Shown one piece after another: positions 37,101-48,900 of a stretch of DNA of 64,000 nucleotides. The DNA lies in NCBI GenBank assembly GCA_003254925.1, contig QANZ01017749.1:141325-205324 (forward strand), in the 5' to 3' direction. The position numbers and the translations under genes are program-made. This DNA is from Chamaecrista fasciculata. Its lineage: Eukaryota > Streptophyta > Magnoliopsida > Fabales > Fabaceae. The notes below the pieces were generated by a model. That model had not been told where the DNA came from. It did no database searches and saw only the letters and a program-made list of their open reading frames with translations. Position 1 is the first letter of the stretch; the number at the start of each line of letters is the position of its first letter.

Positions 37101-40100
37101 GCTTCCAAGCTTTTGAATGTTTCAGAAAAACATCACTTTTACCGTGAAGTGGCTTCAACTGCTGAATCAGGATGGGATTTTAGCACTAGATGGATGAGGT
37201 CACTAGTTTATCCGGCTTTAATGACCTTTTTCAAGATAACTCCTAAATTTTATTAGAATAGGCTCACAAGCAAAGCATCTATGGTCTGATTCTCTCCTTT
37301 CTTAAAATTTAGGATAAATTACACTTTGATACCCTGAGGTATACACAAGTTCCACTTTGGTACCCTATTCTTTCAAAAGTGACATTTTGGTAGTTAGAAC
37401 CCTATTTTTTTCTTTTTTAGCACTTTGGTACCCAAAACTTTTTTTTCGTTACCTCTTGACAGAAAAAAGCACGTGAAGGTCATGAGAATGGTCAAAAACA
37501 AAAAAATTCATCATCACAAACTCAGATTTCACGATTCAGCTTTAAAGAAACACGATTCAGTATGTACTTGAAAGTATAGGGTTTCGTGTTTTTTTAGGTT
37601 GAATCGTGAAATATGAGGTAAGAAAGATGAATTTCATGTTTTTTACCATGTACGTGACCTGCACGTGTTTTTTTTCCATTGAAAGGTAACAGAAAAAGAG
37701 TTTTGAATACCAAAGTGCTAACAACGAATAGAACATGGTACTAAAATGTCACGAAAGAACAGGGTACTAATGTGGAACCGGTCCATACCTCAGAGTATCA
37801 AAGTGTAATTTACCCAAAAATTTGTAATATTTTTTGAATGCGCTGTTTTGGTACAGGGATCCATCTGAATTTACAACATTGGCTACAACATCTGTAATAC
37901 CTGTTGATCTAAACACATTTATCCTTCAGGTATGTGTCTGACCATTGACTAAAAAACCAAGTCCTGACTCCATAATCACTTTTGGTCTTTAACCTGATTA
38001 GTGGCGGTGGTTTTTGATTCAGATGGAACTTAATATTGCTTTCTTTGCAAGCGTTTCCGGAGATAAAATCACTGCTCAACACTTCCAGCAACTTTCTGAT
38101 CTCAGAAAGAAGGCATTCAACTCTGTTTTTTGGAACCCAAATATGAAACAATGGCTTGATTATTGGCTCAAGAATAACACTTGTCAGGTAAAGTCTATCA
38201 AGTGTTGCATTTAGACATATGGCATTTTCAGACTTTCATTCTGCATGTTTGCTCACTCATATTTCCGTATACTTCTAGGAAACTCAAGTATGGGAAGCTC
38301 AGCAGCAGAATCATGATGTTTATGCTTCCAATTTTGTTCCTTTGTGGATGCAACCATTTTACTCAGGTACATTTGATTCCATGACCACATGTTTCACCCG
38401 TTCTTAATTTAATTTTAGCTAAATTGCACCAAGACTCCCTGTGTTTTAGGTTAGAGGCAGAAAATACCCTTGAGTTTTAAAATTTGACAGACAAACCCCC
38501 TGAACTTTCAACTGGAACTTAGGACCTGAGTTTTAAAACTTGACAAACAATTGAACTTCCAATTTTGTTCACTTAAGACCCTCGAGTTTTTAAAAACTTG
38601 AGGTTATTTAAAGGTCTTAAATAAACAAAGTTGAAAGTTCAAGGGGTCTATCTGTCAAGTTTCAAAACTTATGAATGCTAAATGAGCACAATTGAAAACT
38701 CAATTGGCCTATCTGTCAAATTTTAAAATTCAAGGGTGTTCTTTGCCCCTAGGGGTGGCAAAAGTGGACTCAACCCAACCCAACTATCATTTAACTAACA
38801 CAAACCCAACCCATTTAAATAATTGGTCAAGATAGGTTGAGTCCAAAATTGACCCATTAAAATTGGGTTGGGTTGGGTCAAACCCATGGTTTACCGGGTT
38901 TGACCCAACCCAACCCAAATTTGTTTCAAGACTACACAGTTTCATGAGTGGGGTGAATATGAATTTTATAAATTTTTGCAAAAATTACAAAATGCCTCCA
39001 AATAATTTCAAAATTTACAAAAAGGTCCCAGGACCATAATATTTGAGGACTAAAATAAAAATTATGAAAAAAAAAAAATTTGAGGTCTTATTGTAATTTT
39101 AAAAATATTGGAAAAATGTTAAAATTACAAATTAGTCCTAAACTTGAAAAATAAATGCATTTTAGTCCAAAACTCATGCATTCAATAGAAAGAGGATGAA
39201 CTTCGCAATTTTTTACAAAAATTACATGATTCCCCCAAATGTTTTCAAAATTTATAAAAATGTTCCTGGATCATGATATTTGAGGACTAAAATGAAAATT
39301 TTAAAAAATATTTGGGGTCAAAATATAATTTAATCCTAATTTTGAATAATTTAACAATTATTCTCATTAATTAGTTTACAAATTAAATAATTAATCTTAA
39401 TTTTATTAAATAATTTAATTATTAAATTATATAAATATTTTAAAATGGGTTCATGAGTTAGGTTGGATCGACCCTTGATTTCATGGGTCATGACCCACCC
39501 ATGACCCATTTAACAAATATAAATGGGTCATAAATTGGTCAATGACCCATTTATGACCCAACCATTTACAACCCAACCCAACCATTTTGCCACCCCTATT
39601 TGCCCCTAACTTAAAACTCAGGGGTCTTAGTGCAATTTAACCTTTAATCTCTGATTAGACAAGCTTCATTGACGATAAGACCTACGCTACCTTTTCATGT
39701 ATTCTTTCATATTCATTTGTGAGTCTCAATATTGTTACTTCTTGTTTTGTGAATTTTTTGTTCCTTTTTTTTCTTTTCCCTGAATGCATCTGTTGTTTAA
39801 AATAAGGTCTGTTATGACAATTAGTTGGTTCTAAAATTCTTGTTAATTACTGGAGAAACTTAATAGGAATGAAGCAAAACATAGATACTTGCTTAATATG
39901 AAGCATTGATTAAACCATGGTGACCAGTTGATTGGTTGGTTAGAAATATCCATGAGAAAATTTCAAAAGAAAGAAAAAGATATTAGTGATAAACCACGGT
40001 TGCAGGAAGATAGAATTAGCTTAGAATTAGGCTTTAGAGAATAAGTTTAGGTTGCCTTCTAAAACTATGCTTAAGTTGCTGACAAGTTTTATGTTTGTTA

Positions 40101-40690
40101 AGATTCTTGGGTTGTGGGTAGAGTTGTTGAAAGTCTCAAAACTAGTGGCTTGGTTCGAGCTGTTGGAGTTGCAACCTCTCTGAAGAATTCAGGACAACAA
40201 TGGTAAGTTAGAAGAATTTGAGTTTTCATGAAAGTAGATGGCATGAAATTGGCATTGATATATTAATATGATGAGTTCATAAGGTTCTGTTAATTATAGG
40301 GACTTCCCAAATGGTTGGGCTCCATTGCAACACATGATAGTTGAAGGTCTGGTGAAATCTGGGTTAAAAGAAGCAAGGTCATTGGCAGAAGAAATTGCAA
40401 AGAAATGGATCACAACCAACTATATTGCGTATAAAAAATCAGGCGTAATGCATGAAAAATATGATGTGGAGCATTGTGGAAATTTTGGAGGTGGAGGAGA
40501 GTATGTACCTCAGGTATGCATAACCACATGAATGTTATACATAGAGCTATACTTAATTAGATAATACCAAACATAGTTTAATATTGTGTTGTAACTTGGA
40601 ATGCAGACTGGTTTTGGTTGGTCCAATGGAGTTGTGCTAGCATTCTTGGAGGACTTTGGGTGGCCTTCGTATTGGGATATACACTGTTAA
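34136..40690 (+). CDS. TRE1: Trehalase (GH37), copy 1
   Basis: Hydrolyses trehalose to two glucoses. Exons: 34136-34776, 35683-35802, 36295-36410, 36909-37009, 37089-37198, 37857-37929, 38023-38187, 38279-38366, 40103-40202, 40300-40513, 40607-40690; total 1812 nt, 603 aa, in frame throughout. A hydrophobic stretch (about residues 23-39) suits the N-terminal membrane anchor known for plant trehalase. GH37 signature 1 is PGSRFREIYYWDSY, whose first residues are split from the rest of the fold by intron 1. The general acid Asp lies in ESGWDFSTRWM (exon 5), signature 2 QQWDFPNGWAP spans exons 9-10, and the base Glu is in MHEKYD with GGGGEY behind it. Introns 1, 3, 5 and 8 and the promoter carry transposon insertions absent from copy 2. 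Length is near the roughly 600 usual for plants. Coding capacity looks intact; expression may differ from copy 2. Confidence 0.93.
34807..35073. mobile_element. 267-bp MITE (GAGTAAA family) in trehalase intron 1
   Basis: Starts GAGTAAACTAAC and ends GTTAGTTTACTC. Perfect 9-bp target duplications TTTCTTTTT (34798-34806, 35074-35082). The sister gene has the empty site CTTTTCTTTTTAGTTAC. Confidence 0.88.
35084..35605. mobile_element. 522-bp MULE-type MITE abutting the previous one
   Basis: Starts GGGAAAAGTCTCAAATTGG and ends AATTGGAGACTTTGGCC. Perfect 9-bp target duplications TTCTTTTTA (35075-35083, 35606-35614), overlapping the right-hand duplication of the MITE at 34807. The middle is unlike the arms. 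Absent from the sister gene. Confidence 0.88.
36491..36886. mobile_element. 396-bp MULE-type MITE (GGTCAAAG family) in trehalase intron 3
   Basis: Starts GGTCAAAGTATACTTTTAG and ends AAAGTGCACTTTAACC. Perfect 9-bp target duplications TACTTTTTA (36482-36490, 36887-36895). The sister gene has the empty site TTTTACTGTTTATTTG. Confidence 0.88.
37312..37815. mobile_element. About 504-bp MITE in trehalase intron 5
   Basis: Starts GGATAAATTACACTTTGAT and ends ATCAAAGTGTAATTTACCC. The flanks TAAAATTTA and AAAAATTTG differ at two positions; the sister gene has a single TAAAATTTA at the empty site. The arms contain repeated TTTGGTACC phrases as in 23584-23995. Confidence 0.8.
38417..39642. mobile_element. 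Foldback element in trehalase intron 8, hosting a hAT MITE
   Basis: Starts near AGCTAAATTGCACCAAGAC and ends AGTGCAATTTAACC. The flanks TTTAATTTT and TTTAATCTC match TTTAATATT in the empty site of the sister gene. About 377 bp once the nested hAT element is removed. Confidence 0.7.
38750..39598. mobile_element. 849-bp non-autonomous hAT element nested in the intron 8 insertion
   Basis: Terminal inverted repeats TAGGGGTGGCAAAA / TTTTGCCACCCCTA with perfect 8-bp target duplications TTTGCCCC (38742-38749, 39599-39606), as expected for hAT transposition. Subterminal arrays of AACCCAACCC occur at both ends. No transposase frame. Confidence 0.9.
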
Positions 40691-41499
40691 TTTCATTTCG
40701 TTACAAATATATGTTCTAACACATTCCTACTTGTTTTACTCCATTTATGCTCTTCATAGTTGGTACTTACAATTGAAGTACAAGTCAATTGTCGAACCAT
40801 AGAGATTTGAAACACTTTGTTCTATCCCTATTTTGATAAATTATTGGATTCTTAAGAATCCCAACAACAAAGTGTTTATGTGCTGGTTTTCGTAAGAATC
40901 CCAAGAACTCGATGATTGAATCCTAATCATGTGCTGCTTTTCATTGTAATTTCCCAAAACTGGTGCATCAATTAGTTTCGTACTTGTTACTCAAGTAAAA
41001 ACTAAAAGTTTACATTTTTCTTTTTTCGCTCGGTTTACTCAAGTAAGAAATAATCTTGACAATAGTTTTTTTTTTTTTTTCTGTAGTTTCTTCATGAAAT
41101 TTGTCTTTTGTGTAAAGTGTATGGGCATATTTGGTTTAAGAAAATGTTTTTTTTTTTCATTTTCTGTTTGTATTTTTTAAATACTATTTTCATTTCTAAA
41201 TTTTTAATATTTAAGAAACATATTTATTTTATAAAGTCAAAAAAATCATTCTTATTCTTATTTAAATTATATTAACTTTAATAACGTTAATTTTTATGTA
41301 CTTTTAAAATTGATTATTTCTAAATAATAATATTAGCATGATTAAATAGTTTATTTTTGTTTGTACCAAAAATAATAATTTTCTTTTTGTGTGAAGTTGT
41401 AAAATATTACAAGTTCATTTTCAAAAATATTGAAAATATTTTTTAAAAAGTCTTGGCCCGCAGACTAACACGTTTAGAAATTACAATTTTCCCCACAAA

Positions 41500-42336
41500 T
41501 AAGGATCCCCGTGGGTATTGCCCCGTGGAGATCCCTAGATGTGGGAAAAAATTCTCCGTCGGGGTGGGGATGAGGGAAAGTTTTACCCCGAAGACAGTTC
41601 GAGAATGGGGACGAGAGTATACCCCTAGCCCTGCAGGGTCCCCATCCCCGAAAAATTTATATAAAAATATTTTAAAATATCATTATAATTATATAAATAA
41701 TTTTTATCTTTTAAATTTAAATTTTAAGATCAATTTTCAGCCCTTAGATCAATTTTTAGTCTTTCTTCTCAATTTCCTCGAATTTTATATACTTTTTTAT
41801 TCTATTTTGTTGTAATTAAAGTTTGTTGTATTGTGTTTTGAATGAAATTTTATAAGGAAAAAATTTATATCAAGTTCTATATTCTTGCTATCAAGTTCTA
41901 TATCCTTGCTATCAAGTTCCACCAATCACAGTTCTTGATTATATTCTCTCTCTTCATTGATTGGTCATACAAAAAGTGGTGTTTAATATTCTCTCTCTAT
42001 CATGATCGGTCATATATAAATTTTTTGTCACGTGTCAAATGTTGATTGGAGAACTTGATAGCAAGGATATAAGGAACTTGATATAAGTTTTGCCCATTTT
42101 ATAATTCAAACTACATTATTTATTGGGTTATGTTTTTAAAAATATAATCAATTAGAAATAAATATATTATTTTTTAAAAAAATTATTGCGGGGATCACCG
42201 TAGGGACCATGGGGAGTCAGGGAATGAGGATGGAAAAAATAAGTCCCCACAGTGGGCACGGGGATGGGACGAGGGAGAATAGGGTCCGTGGGCACGGGGA
42301 GTATCTCCCCCGCCCTGCTCGGGTGTCATCCCTAAA
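41500..42336. mobile_element. Left-truncated hAT-like foldback element
   Basis: GC-rich arms (41505-41650 and 42185-42336) with phrases such as GGGGATGGGGACGAG face each other. The right end reads GGTGTCATCCCTA, a hAT-type terminus. The expected left end (TAGGGATGACA) is missing. The AT-rich middle carries the MITE at 41856. A second hAT-like right end, TTTTGACACCCCTA, ends at about 42466, also without a visible partner. Confidence 0.5.
41856..42095. mobile_element. 240-bp MITE inside the hAT-like remnant
   Basis: Starts GGAAAAAATTTATATCAAG and ends CTTGATATAAGTTTTGCCC. Perfect 9-bp target duplications ATTTTATAA (41847-41855, 42096-42104). The left arm holds three tandem TATCAAGTTC units. 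Confidence 0.85.
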
Positions 42337-42469
42337 CACAGGTGGGTTTGGGCATCTAAAATAGAGTCCATGTATAAATGGGTCAGCTCTCCCCCCGCCC
42401 ATTTAAAAGTTGGCCCTTTACCGGCTTAGACAAATCCGAATGGGCTGACTCGTTTTGACACCCCTATTA

Positions 42470-42924
42470 ATAAGGAAAAGAAAGACATGCAGTGTTATGT
42501 TATATATATTTATTGTTTAAAACACACATTTGTCTCTTTTTTTATTAAAACGATCATTTAATTTTACCGTTGTCAATCTCTTTTAATTTAATATTTTTTT
42601 AAATTTATCGATTTAGTTTTTACGATATTTTAATCATATTGCATAATCTCTTTATTTCTTGCCAAATCAAAATGTATATCAATATGCATTGTAATCGATA
42701 ATAGTTATATCAGCAAAAACAAATATTGCTAATAGTAACTCGATTAAGAACACGTCATTCCAATTAACAAAATGAATAAATTTGTGAAAATTGAAAGTAA
42801 AACACTGGGAGTGATTTTAATTCACTAATGAGTTTTCCTGTCATATATAAAACCCTATTTAAAATATAAAAAAGATTTTTTTTTATTTTTGTTAATTAAA
42901 AATTACTTTTTTACTATTTAATTA
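42470..42924. other. AT-rich spacer
   Basis: Sequence between the hAT-like remnant and the next element. I see nothing in it beyond AT-rich composition. Confidence 0.5.
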
Positions 42925-43991
42925 GGGTAAAATACAGGAAAGGTACCTGTGGTTTGGCCTAATCTCACTTTTATGACGTGTGGTTTCAAAAGTTGCACAT
43001 AAGGTACCTGTGTGTTTCGCCGTTAAACAGAAGCAGTACTTGTGTAATTTTCCGTTAAAGAAAGGGTTGTTTTGCTATTTTGGCCAAATTTGGGGGGGCA
43101 AAAAAGTAATTCTGATGCAAGGAGAAAGAGGCTAGATCCATATTATTGCCCAAAAACATTTAAATTCTTTCAAAACAGTCCCTAAAACTCAAAAGTTCTA
43201 GAAATAGAGATTTTTGAAAAAAATTATATTGTTGGATTCATTGAAAATAGTAGGTTCCAAATATATATTTTCCTTTCAAAAATATTATATCTATAATTTA
43301 TTATTTCTTACTCAAAAGTTTCTTATAATAAAATTAAAATGAAACATGGATAAAATTTTTTTGTTAGGTTGCTCTCAAAATTTAACCACATGCTCATAAG
43401 GACTTCTAGATTAACTACACAATTTACTTTTAAATCAAATGCTAAGTCTAATGTCTAACATGGCACCTTGGGGTATTACAGAAACCCTCTTCGATCTGCA
43501 ATTTCAACAACCCTAATTTCATCAAATCAAATTAGAAACCCTAAATCTTTGAAATTGCTTCAAAATCCGCCGAGAAATTTGGAAATGATAATTCGGGTGA
43601 TTTCTAATCAATGTATATCTATGTGTGTGTGTGTGTGATTTCTGATTTAATTTGATGAGTGGAATTTGAAATTCGTATGAGAAATGAGGGTTTGTTGAGT
43701 TTATGGGAAGAAGATGATGATGAAGATGAAGAGAGTGTTGGGTTTCATCGTTTAATGTTCAAAATATGAAGCTAATATGTAGTTCAAGCTTCAGCAAAAC
43801 CACAGGTACCTAATGTGCAACTTTTGAAACCACAAGTACTACTTTTCCGTAAAAAATTTAACGGAAAATTACACAAGTACTGCTTCTGTTTAACGGCGAA
43901 ACACACAGGTACCTAATGTGCAACTTTTTAAACCACACGTCATAAAAGTGAGATTAGGCCAAACCACAGGTACCTTTCCTGTATTTTACCC
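42925..43991. mobile_element. 1067-bp MULE-type element with a non-repeat interior
   Basis: Starts GGGTAAAATACAGGAAAGG and ends CCTTTCCTGTATTTTACCC. Perfect 9-bp target duplications ATTTAATTA (42916-42924, 43992-44000). The inverted repeats are about 170 bp. The interior (about 43100-43790) is unlike the arms and looks like a plant 5' UTR region: AAACCCTAATTTC phrases near 43510 and 43545, a GT microsatellite at 43625, then a GATGAA-rich run near 43720. It may be another captured gene piece; I do not recognise the source. Confidence 0.8.
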
Positions 43992-45006
43992 ATTTAATTA
44001 TTATTACATATCAATATTTACAATTAATAATTGTTATATTATTAATTATAATAACTAAAATATTTTTCAATAAAATTCTTAATAAATTGAGATTTTTTAC
44101 CTAGTATATATGAAAAGTTTTAAAAAAATAGTTACTTTTTATATTTTATGAAATTTTCTACCCGATAAATAAAATCTGAAGAATTCAGCCCATTTTACTA
44201 TAAAGGGTGTGGGATAATCTTTTTTTTAAAAAAAACTCAAATTAGTTCATACTTAACAAAATAACAACTAATTTCAAATTTCATAAACCAAAAGGACATA
44301 CGATTTAACATTAAAAATTATATTGTTTATCAATTGTTATTTTAATCTACCAAAAATTAGCATAAATACAATGTGAGAATACAATATTATTCATAATATG
44401 ACAAAAGCTCTCACATTCCAAACATACTATAAAGTTAGAACAAAGTCCTTTTCTACACTATTTTTTTGAACTCCTAGCATCGTAATATAACTTGAATTTC
44501 ACTCTTAAATGTGGTTTAAAAATTTTACACAAAGTTGAAAAAATAATTGCAAATTAGCTAAAAAAAGATTTTACACAAAGTTGAAGGAAAATTTTTCATC
44601 ATCATTATGATGATGTCCAACCGACCATTGGACAAGTGGAAGAATACAACAAAGTTAGATTAGATGGATATATATATATATATATATTTACAGAATTAAT
44701 TTAATTTTTTGAGCATCAAGAGAGATTTATCCAAGTGGTTTGTGAATTGTACCAATCATAATATATTTAGTGGTAGTAAATAAAAGAAGGAAACTATTTA
44801 AAAACATGCATCAAAATCAAATTTGAACATAAAAATACAAAGAACGTGTAGTTTCATCTTACATTTTCAAATTTTTTTTTAAAAAAGTAAACTTGATAGG
44901 TTTTTATAAAAAAGGACAAATATACTAAGAAAATCATTATCCAATTAAATCATTCTTTATTCAACAATTTATTAATTTTAAAGTAAAATTAAATATATTA
45001 CAACTT
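43992..45006. other. AT-rich spacer between the two trehalase genes
   Basis: Only low-complexity AT-rich DNA is seen, with an AT microsatellite at about 44670-44690. Confidence 0.55.
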
Positions 45007-45950
45007 TCTACTATTTTATTAACATAGGGATAACAAAGTGTTTAAAATTATGTAGCAATAAGCTTGTCATGTTCAACACTTGACGAGTACTTCACTTTCA
45101 CGTGTAAGTAACAACAATGAAGAGCATAAATGGAGTAAGAAAAGTAGGAACTTGTTAGAACATAAATTTGTGACGAAATGAAATCAGCATTGTATATCCC
45201 AATCCGAAGGCCACCCAAACTCCTCCAAGAACGCTAGCACAATCTACTATTTTATTAACATAGGGATAACAAAGTGTTTAAAATTATGTAGCAATAAGCT
45301 TGTCATGTTCAACACTTGACGAGTACTTCACTTTCACGTGTAAGTAACAACAATGAAGAGCATAAATGGAGTAAGAAAAGTAGGAACTTGTTAGAACATA
45401 AATTTGTGACGAAATGAAATCAGCATTGTATATCCCAATCCGAAGGCCACCCAAACTCCTCCAAGAACGCTAGCACAATCTACTATTTTATTAACATAGG
45501 GATAACAAAGTGTTTAAAATTATGTAGCAATAAGCTTGTCATGTTCAACACTTGACGAGTACTTCACTTTCACGTGTAAGTAACAACAATGAAGAGCATA
45601 AATGGAGTAAGAAAAGTAGGAACTTGTTAGAACATAAATTTGTGACGAAATGAAATCAGCATTGTATATCCCAATCCGAAGGCCACCCAAACTCCTCCAA
45701 GAACGCTAGCACAATCTACTATTTTATTAACATAGGGATAACAAAGTGTTTAAAATTATGTAGCAATAAGCTTGTCATGTTCAACACTTGACGAGTACTT
45801 CACTTTCACGTGTAAGTAACAACAATGAAGAGCATAAATGGAGTAAGAAAAGTAGGAACTTGTTAGAACATAGATTTGTGACGAAATGAAATCAGCATTG
45901 TATATCCCAATCCGAAGGCCACCCAAACTCCTCCAAGAACGCTAGCACAA
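45007..45950 (-). repeat. Four 236-bp tandem units covering the trehalase copy 2 3' end
   Basis: Units start at 45007, 45243, 45479 and 45715 with exact 236-bp period. I noticed only one base difference (GATTTG for AATTTG near 45873). Each unit holds, on the minus strand, the last coding bases of trehalase (VVLAFLEEFGWPSDWDIQC and stop) plus the 3' UTR with an AATAAAA signal. Only the unit at 45715-45950 is joined to the gene; three are orphan copies downstream. The homologous region of copy 1 (about 40638-40855) is single. Confidence 0.95.
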
Positions 45951-48900
45951 CTCCATTGGACCAGCCAAAACCAGTCTGCATTCCAAGTTACAACACAATA
46001 TTTAAACTATATTCGATAATAACTAATTAAGTGTAGCTCTATTCTGCATACCTGAGGTACATACTCTCCCCCACCTCCAAAATTTCCACAATGCTCCACG
46101 TCATATTTTTCATGCATTACGCCCGATTTCTTGTACGCAATATAGTTGGTTGTGATCCATCTCTTTGCAATTTCTTCTGCCAATGACCTTGCTTCTTTTA
46201 ACCTAGATTTCACCAGACCTTCAACTATCATGTGCTGCAGTGGCGCCCAACCATTTGGGAAGTCCCTATAATTAGCAAAACCTTATGAACTCATCATATA
46301 AATATATCAAAGCCAATTCCATGTCATTTACCTTCACAAAAACTCAAATTCTTTTAATTTACCATTGTTGTCCCGAATTCTTTAAAGAGGTTGCAACTCC
46401 AGCGGCCCGAACCAGGCCACTAGTTCTGAGACTTTCAACAACTCTACCCACAAGCCAAGAATCTTAACAAATATAAAACATGTTAGTAACTTAAGCATTG
46501 TTTTAGAAGGAAACATAAACTTATTCTATAAAGCCTAATTCTAAGTTAATTATCTCCTCCTCCAACCTTAGTTTATCACTAATATTTTCTTCTTTCTCTT
46601 AAAATTTTCTCATAGATATTTCTAACCAACCAATCAACTGATCACCATGGTTTAATCAATGCTTCATATATTAAGTAAATATCTATGTTTTGCTTCATTC
46701 CTATTAAGTTTCTCCCGCTAATGACAAGAATTTTAGAACCAACCAATTGTCATAACATACCTTATTTAAACAACAGATAAATGCTTTCAAACAAAAGAGA
46801 AAAAAAAGCACAAAACAAGAAGGAACAATATTAAGACCCATCAATGAATATGAAAGAATACATGACGAGGTAGCTTAGGCCTTATCGTTAATGAAGCTTG
46901 TCTAATCAAATATTAAATTAAGAATGGGTCAAACATCTGGTCATGGAATCAAATATACCCGAGTAAAAAGGTTGCATCCACAAAGGAACAAAATTGGAAG
47001 CAAAAACATCATGATTTTGCTGCTGAACATCCCAAACTTGAGTTTCCTAGAAATATATGGAAATCTGAGTGAGCAAACATGCAGAATGAAAGTTTGAAAA
47101 TGTCATGTCTAAATGCAACACTTGATAGACATTACCTGGCAAGTGCTATGCTTGAGCCAATAATCAACCCATTGTTTCGTGTTTGGGTTCCAAAAAACAG
47201 AGTTGAATGCCTTCTTTCTAAGATCAGAAAGTTGCCGAAAGTGTTGAGCAGTGATTTTATCTCCAGTAACGCTTGCAAAGAAAGCAATATTAAGTTCCAT
47301 CTGAATGAACGACCACCACCATACTAATCAAGTTAAAGAACAAAAATAATTCAGGAGTCAGGAGTTGTTTTTTTAGTCAACAGTCAGACACATACCCCAA
47401 GGATAAATGCATTTAGATCAACAGGTATTACAGATGTTGTAGCCAATGTTGTAATGTTGGATGGATCTCTGCACCAAAACAACATATCGTTCAAAAGATA
47501 TTATAAATTTTAAGAAAAAAGAGAATCAGACCAAAGATGCCTTGTTTGTGAGCCTATATTAATAAGTTCTGGGAGTTATCATGAAAAAGGTGGTTAGAGT
47601 CAATTAAACTAGTGACCTCATCCATCTAGTGCTAAAATCCCATCCTGATTCAGCAGCTGAAGCCACTTCACGGTAAAGATGATGTTTTTCTGAAACATTC
47701 AAAAGCTTGGAAGCAAGCGCCTTGTCCTGTACAAATAAATTGCCAAATCTTACAACTCGATTTTCAATGCATTGAGATACTACACACAAAAATTGAAGAA
47801 CACATACATATATTGAAGACTCTGGCCTGGGTTCATTCCACATAGCATAATAGCGATTTAAGGTGTGAGTGCAACCTTGAGCATCCACAATTGTCACCCT
47901 ATGTATTTCTGCAAGATCAAATAAACAGTAAAACCAAGAAATTTGGACAAAGCAAAGTAAAGCCAGAAGTTGAAGGAGATCTGAAGTTGTTCTATAATAC
48001 CTGAGTTCCAAAATTCATACTCTTTCCGAAGAGCAGGCAGTGATTTTTTAATCAATTCAATGTCACCAGTGCTATTGTATATCTCGTAAATCATAGCGCT
48101 TAAAAGGGGAGGCTGGCTGCAAAGTCATAGTCAAGCTTGTAATTGGTATTTCCTCTTTTAAGGGCCAAAATTAGAAGAAAAATAATATACTTCAAAACAT
48201 CCAAATATGATATTAAGGAATAATGAACACACTATATGCATTGAAGTTTTTCCATCAAATTAATTTGAGATCACAAGACTGTATGATAAACCGCCCAAAA
48301 AATATATTAACACACATTTTTTTGACTTACTTTGCAAAAATATTAGCATCTAATTCAACAAAAGGTGGAAGAACACCATAAGAATTTGTATGCAAATAAA
48401 GATGCAGCACATAAAACATATTAGAACCCAAGTCCAAGTTCAGACTAAATTACTAGAACCATTCATAAAACATGTTGATCTTTAGAAAGTATATTGGGAA
48501 AATTTTATACACACTAAAATTCACTCCTCTTGCATTAATCTTTGGATTGCCATCAAATATGCAAGAAAAAGAAAGAGTTAATGGGAAAAGTATACCTACG
48601 ATTGGTGTAGTAGGCTCTACCACCATTAAGCACAAATCCATATTCTTCAACAAAGGAAAGAAGATTAGTCACGATAGCAGTGGCTGTGTCATACATTTTG
48701 CTAACTAACAAGCCCCTGCAACTCAGAGTATAAGTGATGGTTATCCAAGAGATGAGCTTAAGATTAATTAGGAAGTATGTAACTAAAAAGAAAAGACAAG
48801 AATAAGAAAGAAACCTAATCACCCAGTATGAATCCCAATAATAGAGCTCACGAAATCGTGAACCGGGAATAAGGAAAGATGCGGGGAGAGGAAGCAGAGT

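Noticed and set aside
45007-45950. CRISPR-like or satellite array
   Set aside because: The repeated unit is the trehalase 3' end itself, with no spacers and a eukaryotic setting; it is a local tandem duplication.
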